Shown: in pieces, positions 60,449 to 64,000 of the stretch
Layout: each line of letters begins with the position of its first letter
How positions within the stretch are numbered: position 1 is the stretch's first letter
Translations under genes and position numbers: made by a program
Assembly (NCBI RefSeq): GCF_036227605.1
Contig: NZ_CP109487.1
Location: 2,294,001-2,358,000, forward strand
Direction: 5' to 3'
Length of the DNA: 64,000 nucleotides
Source: Streptomyces sp. NBC_01439
GTDB taxonomy: Bacteria > Actinomycetota > Actinomycetes > Streptomycetales > Streptomycetaceae
The notes under the pieces: model-generated
Databases searched by the model: none
What the model saw: only the letters and a program-made list of their open reading frames with translations
What the model was told of the DNA's origin: nothing

Positions 60449-62229
60449 CCGCCCAGTCCGCTCAGGCCGGTGGGCACGTGCATCGTCTTGACCGTTTTGC
60501 CGCCGCCCACGTACATGTGGACTCCGCAGGGCAGACAGGGGTCGAAGCTGCGGACCGCGCGCATGATGTCGATGCCCTTGAAGTTCTCCGGGGCGTTCTC
60601 CTCGAAGATCGGGGTGTTCTGCACGGCGTCCTCGTAGGGGCCGGGCGTGCCGAAGGTGTCGCGGGTGCTGGCGTTCCACGGGGTCGGCGGGTAGGGGTGG
60701 TAGTTGGCGATCTTCCCGTCGCGGATCACCATGTGGTGCGAGAGCACGCCCCGCACGGCCTCGGTGAAGCCGACGCCCAACCCTTCGTCCGGGACCTCGA
60801 ACTTCTCCCAGGTCTGGGTGCGCCCGGCACGGACCTCGGCGAGGCCCTTCTCGGCGCAGTGCAGGGCGATGGCGGCCGCGTAGGCCTGGAAGTAGGTGCG
60901 CGCGCGGTTGCGTTCCAGCGCGTTGCTCCACTTCGGGATCTTCCACTCGAAGCGGGTCTCGGGCTTGGTCATCGTGCGCGGCAGGGTGATCACGACGCTG
61001 TTGCCGGTGGCCTGCACGTAGTCGGTGTGGACCAGGCCCGACAGGGCGGTGGACCACAGGCGGGCGATGGGGCCGCCGCCGGTGTCCAGGGCCAGGTGGT
61101 CCTTGCCGTCGAACCAGCGGGGGGACATGACCCAGCTGTACTTGTCGTCGAAGTTGCGCTTCTGCGGGGCCGGGATGGTGTGCTGGTTCCACGGGTGGCG
61201 CGGGTCGACCGGATTGCCGAGCGGGTCGTGGGTGACGAACTGCTCCTGTCCCTGCCAGTCGTCGTAGTACGAGCTGCCGAGCAGGATGCGGATGCCGAGG
61301 TTGATCTCGGTGAGGTCGTTGGTGACCAGCTTGCCGTCCACCACCACGCCCGGGGTGACGAACATCTTCCGTCCCCAGTCGGTCATGTTGGCGTACGTGA
61401 AGTCGCAGTACTCGGGGTCGTTGAGGGCGCCCCAGCAGCCGAGCAGGACGCGGCGGCGACCGACCTCCTCGTAGCCGGGCAGGGCCTCGTAGAAGAAGTC
61501 GAACAGGTCGTCGTGGAGGGGGACGACCTTCTTCATGAACTCGCAGTACCGCATGAGGCGGCTCATGTAGTCCGTGAAGAGCTGGACGGAGGCGATGGTG
61601 CCGACGCCGCCCGGGTAGAGGGTGGAGGGGTGCACGTGGCGGCCCTCCATCAGGCAGAACATCTCACGCGTGTAGCGGGAGACCTGGAGCGCCTCGCGGT
61701 AGAACTCGCCCTCGATGGGGTTGAGGGAGCGCATGATGTCGGCGATGGTCTTGTAGCCGTGCTCGCCGGCGTGCGGGGCCGGGGTGCGCTCGGCGAGCTC
61801 CAGGACGCCCGGGTTGGTCTCGCGGACCATCTTCTCGCAGTAGTCGACCCCGACCAGGTTCTCCTGGAAGATGTTGTGGTCGAACATGTACTCCGCGGAC
61901 TCGCCCAGGTTGATGATCCACTCGGCGAGGTGGGGCGGCTTCACCCCGTAGGCCATGTTCTGCGCGTACACCGAGCAGGTGGCGTGGTTGTCACCGCAGA
62001 TGCCGCAGATGCGGCTGGTGATGAAGTGCGCGTCGCGGGGGTCCTTGCCGCGCATGAAGACGCTGTAGCCGCGGAAGACCGACGAGGTGCTGTAGCACTC
62101 CGCGACCCGCTTCTGCTTAAAGTCGATCTTCGTGTGGATGCCGAGACTGCCCACGATCCGGGTGATCGGATCCCAGGCCATCTCCACCAAGCCGCTGCCG
62201 TCTGCGGCCGCCTTCGTCTGCGGTGTCAT
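60445..62229 (-). CDS. hhyL: [NiFe] hydrogenase large subunit, group 1h (high-affinity) type
   Basis: Carries the NiFe(CN)2CO site where H2 is split. The 594-residue precursor has the L1 motif SRICGICGDNHATCS (Cys75, Cys78) and the L2 motif DPCLPCGVHMY (Cys565, Cys568, His571), with a 23-residue tail after His571 that the protease at 56562 should remove. The form of these motifs and the accessory genes match the actinobacterial high-affinity enzymes that oxidise atmospheric H2 during starvation and in spores. It pairs with the small subunit 73 bases upstream. Confidence 0.95.
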   Translation of the reverse strand: MTPQTKAAADGSGLVEMAWDPITRIVGSLGIHTKIDFKQKRVAECYSTSSVFRGYSVFMRGKDPRDAHFITSRICGICGDNHATCSVYAQNMAYGVKPPHLAEWIINLGESAEYMFDHNIFQENLVGVDYCEKMVRETNPGVLELAERTPAPHAGEHGYKTIADIMRSLNPIEGEFYREALQVSRYTREMFCLMEGRHVHPSTLYPGGVGTIASVQLFTDYMSRLMRYCEFMKKVVPLHDDLFDFFYEALPGYEEVGRRRVLLGCWGALNDPEYCDFTYANMTDWGRKMFVTPGVVVDGKLVTNDLTEINLGIRILLGSSYYDDWQGQEQFVTHDPLGNPVDPRHPWNQHTIPAPQKRNFDDKYSWVMSPRWFDGKDHLALDTGGGPIARLWSTALSGLVHTDYVQATGNSVVITLPRTMTKPETRFEWKIPKWSNALERNRARTYFQAYAAAIALHCAEKGLAEVRAGRTQTWEKFEVPDEGLGVGFTEAVRGVLSHHMVIRDGKIANYHPYPPTPWNASTRDTFGTPGPYEDAVQNTPIFEENAPENFKGIDIMRAVRSFDPCLPCGVHMYVGGGKTVKTMHVPTGLSGLGG

Positions 62230-62302
62230 CGTTTCTGCCGTGACCCTTCTTCGGTGCGGAGAGCTGGAGTTGGGGGGTGTTTCCGCGGGATCCCGGGAGC
62301 CG

Positions 62303-63367
<1,065 letters not shown>

Positions 63368-63438
63368 GGGACGGCTCCTCGGGGAGGTGATCGGGAAGGG
63401 GCGCGGGGAGGCGGCCTGCCTCGCCCACACCTTTCTTG

Positions 63439-64000
63439 CTAACAGCAGTCCGGTCCGGGCGCCGCGTCAGGTGCGGCCAGTCCAGTGACGGCGCGCGGCC
63501 TGACGGCCGACCCGCTCAGGTGGAGCGGGGTGGCGGCCGGGCGCTCCTTGCGGACGAAGGCGCGGCGCAGGGCGTGGTAGGGGGCGTCGGGGTCGAAGAA
63601 GGTCCGCCGCATCAGGGCCAGCTCGGCCCGGCGGTGGTCGGCCAGCGGCCGCCGGGCCTCGTCGCGCTCGCGCGCGGCCTTCTTGCCGGCGATCCGGGAG
63701 GCGGTGGCGGGCAGGGCGGCGAGGCGGAGCGCGAGGCCCTCGGTCTCGCGGGCGAAGTCCCCGGGCGGGCAGGGGACCGTACGGTCGACCAGTCCGAGCC
63801 CCTGGGCGGCGGCGGCGCTCAGCGGCAGGGCCTCGGTGGTGAGGCGGTCCGCGAGTGCGGGGCCCACGCGGCGGGGCAGGGTGTACGTCCAGTACTCGGA
63901 GCCGTGCAGGCCCATCAGGCGGTAGTGCGGGTTCAGGACGACGCCCGAGCGGCACCAGACCTCGTCGGCGGCGAGGGCGAGCATGGCACCGCCGGCGGCG
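63439..64000 (-). CDS. hypX: HypX/HoxX, C-terminal part (CO-ligand synthesis), N-terminus outside window
   Basis: The visible ~186 residues match the C-terminal enoyl-CoA hydratase-like half of HypX: LALAADEVWCRSGVVLNPHY, GSEYWTYTLPRRVGPALADR, and the end FFDPDAPYHALRRAFVRKER. Full HypX also has a formyl-tetrahydrofolate-binding half and converts formyl groups to the CO ligand of the active site under air. GSEYWTYTLPRR separates it from ordinary enoyl-CoA hydratases. Its place directly before the small subunit gene supports this. The 5' part lies beyond the right edge. A plain hydratase is the less likely alternative. Confidence 0.85.
   Translation of the reverse strand, partial: AAGGAMLALAADEVWCRSGVVLNPHYRLMGLHGSEYWTYTLPRRVGPALADRLTTEALPLSAAAAQGLGLVDRTVPCPPGDFARETEGLALRLAALPATASRIAGKKAARERDEARRPLADHRRAELALMRRTFFDPDAPYHALRRAFVRKERPAATPLHLSGSAVRPRAVTGLAAPDAAPGPDCC

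Overview
The window looks like part of a Streptomyces (or close relative) chromosome: very high G+C, third codon positions almost all G or C, GTG, TTG and possibly CTG starts, and gene content typical of that genus. The order urate oxidase operon, hyi, glxR, catalase, gcl resembles the purine/glyoxylate region I recall from Streptomyces coelicolor. I see no tRNA, rRNA or CRISPR array.

Region 1 (1-11.5 kb) is a purine-to-glycerate module. A leftward operon makes 2-oxo-4-hydroxy-4-carboxy-5-ureidoimidazoline (OHCU) decarboxylase, hydroxyisourate hydrolase and urate oxidase (cut by the window edge). Next to it lie a YheO-type DNA-binding protein and a small thiamine-binding-like protein. Hydroxypyruvate isomerase, tartronate semialdehyde reductase and glyoxylate carboligase carry glyoxylate to glycerate, and a catalase sits among them. 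Two DNA boxes recur. TCAACA-N3-TGTTGA overlaps the -35 of both the urate operon and the catalase promoter. TTCCG-N5-CGGAA lies before hyi, catalase and gcl. The catalase promoter carries both, as expected if it removes the H2O2 made by urate oxidase.

Region 2 (11.5-23 kb) is mixed: a zinc-ribbon protein, glutathione peroxidase, a 2.9-kb ISL3-type mobile unit with matched inverted repeats and an imperfect 8-bp target duplication (carrying an IstB remnant, a HAD hydrolase and a frameshifted transposase), an acyl-CoA synthetase, an AlkZ-like protein, an erythromycin-esterase-family protein, and a divergent LysR/inositol-phosphatase-like pair.

Region 3 (23-42 kb) is the outstanding part: two divergent operons of tightly overlapping genes that look like one large defence island. 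The leftward operon holds an Fe-S RecB-like nuclease, a restriction endonuclease, a DinG/XPD-like helicase, a prokaryotic PIWI-RE protein and a 1514-residue sacsin-type ATPase with a DUF3883 nuclease-like end. The middle three match the published pPIWI-RE three-gene island. The rightward operon holds a coiled-coil protein, a second Fe-S nuclease-like protein, an orphan and a superfamily 1 helicase. A palindrome and a leaderless promoter lie between them. I do not know of a description of this nine-gene arrangement.

Region 4 (42-50 kb) has a membrane Ser/Thr kinase whose outer domain resembles the C-terminal domain of a nearby secreted M23 peptidase, an FHA protein, a two-component system and a K+/H+ antiporter pair. 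Region 5 (50-64 kb) is one leftward cluster for a high-affinity, aerobic [NiFe] hydrogenase (group 1h type): partial hypX, both subunits, four accessory genes, a maturation protease, a 34-residue protein and hypA, B, F, C, D, E. Its HypB carries the His-rich stretch at the C terminus.
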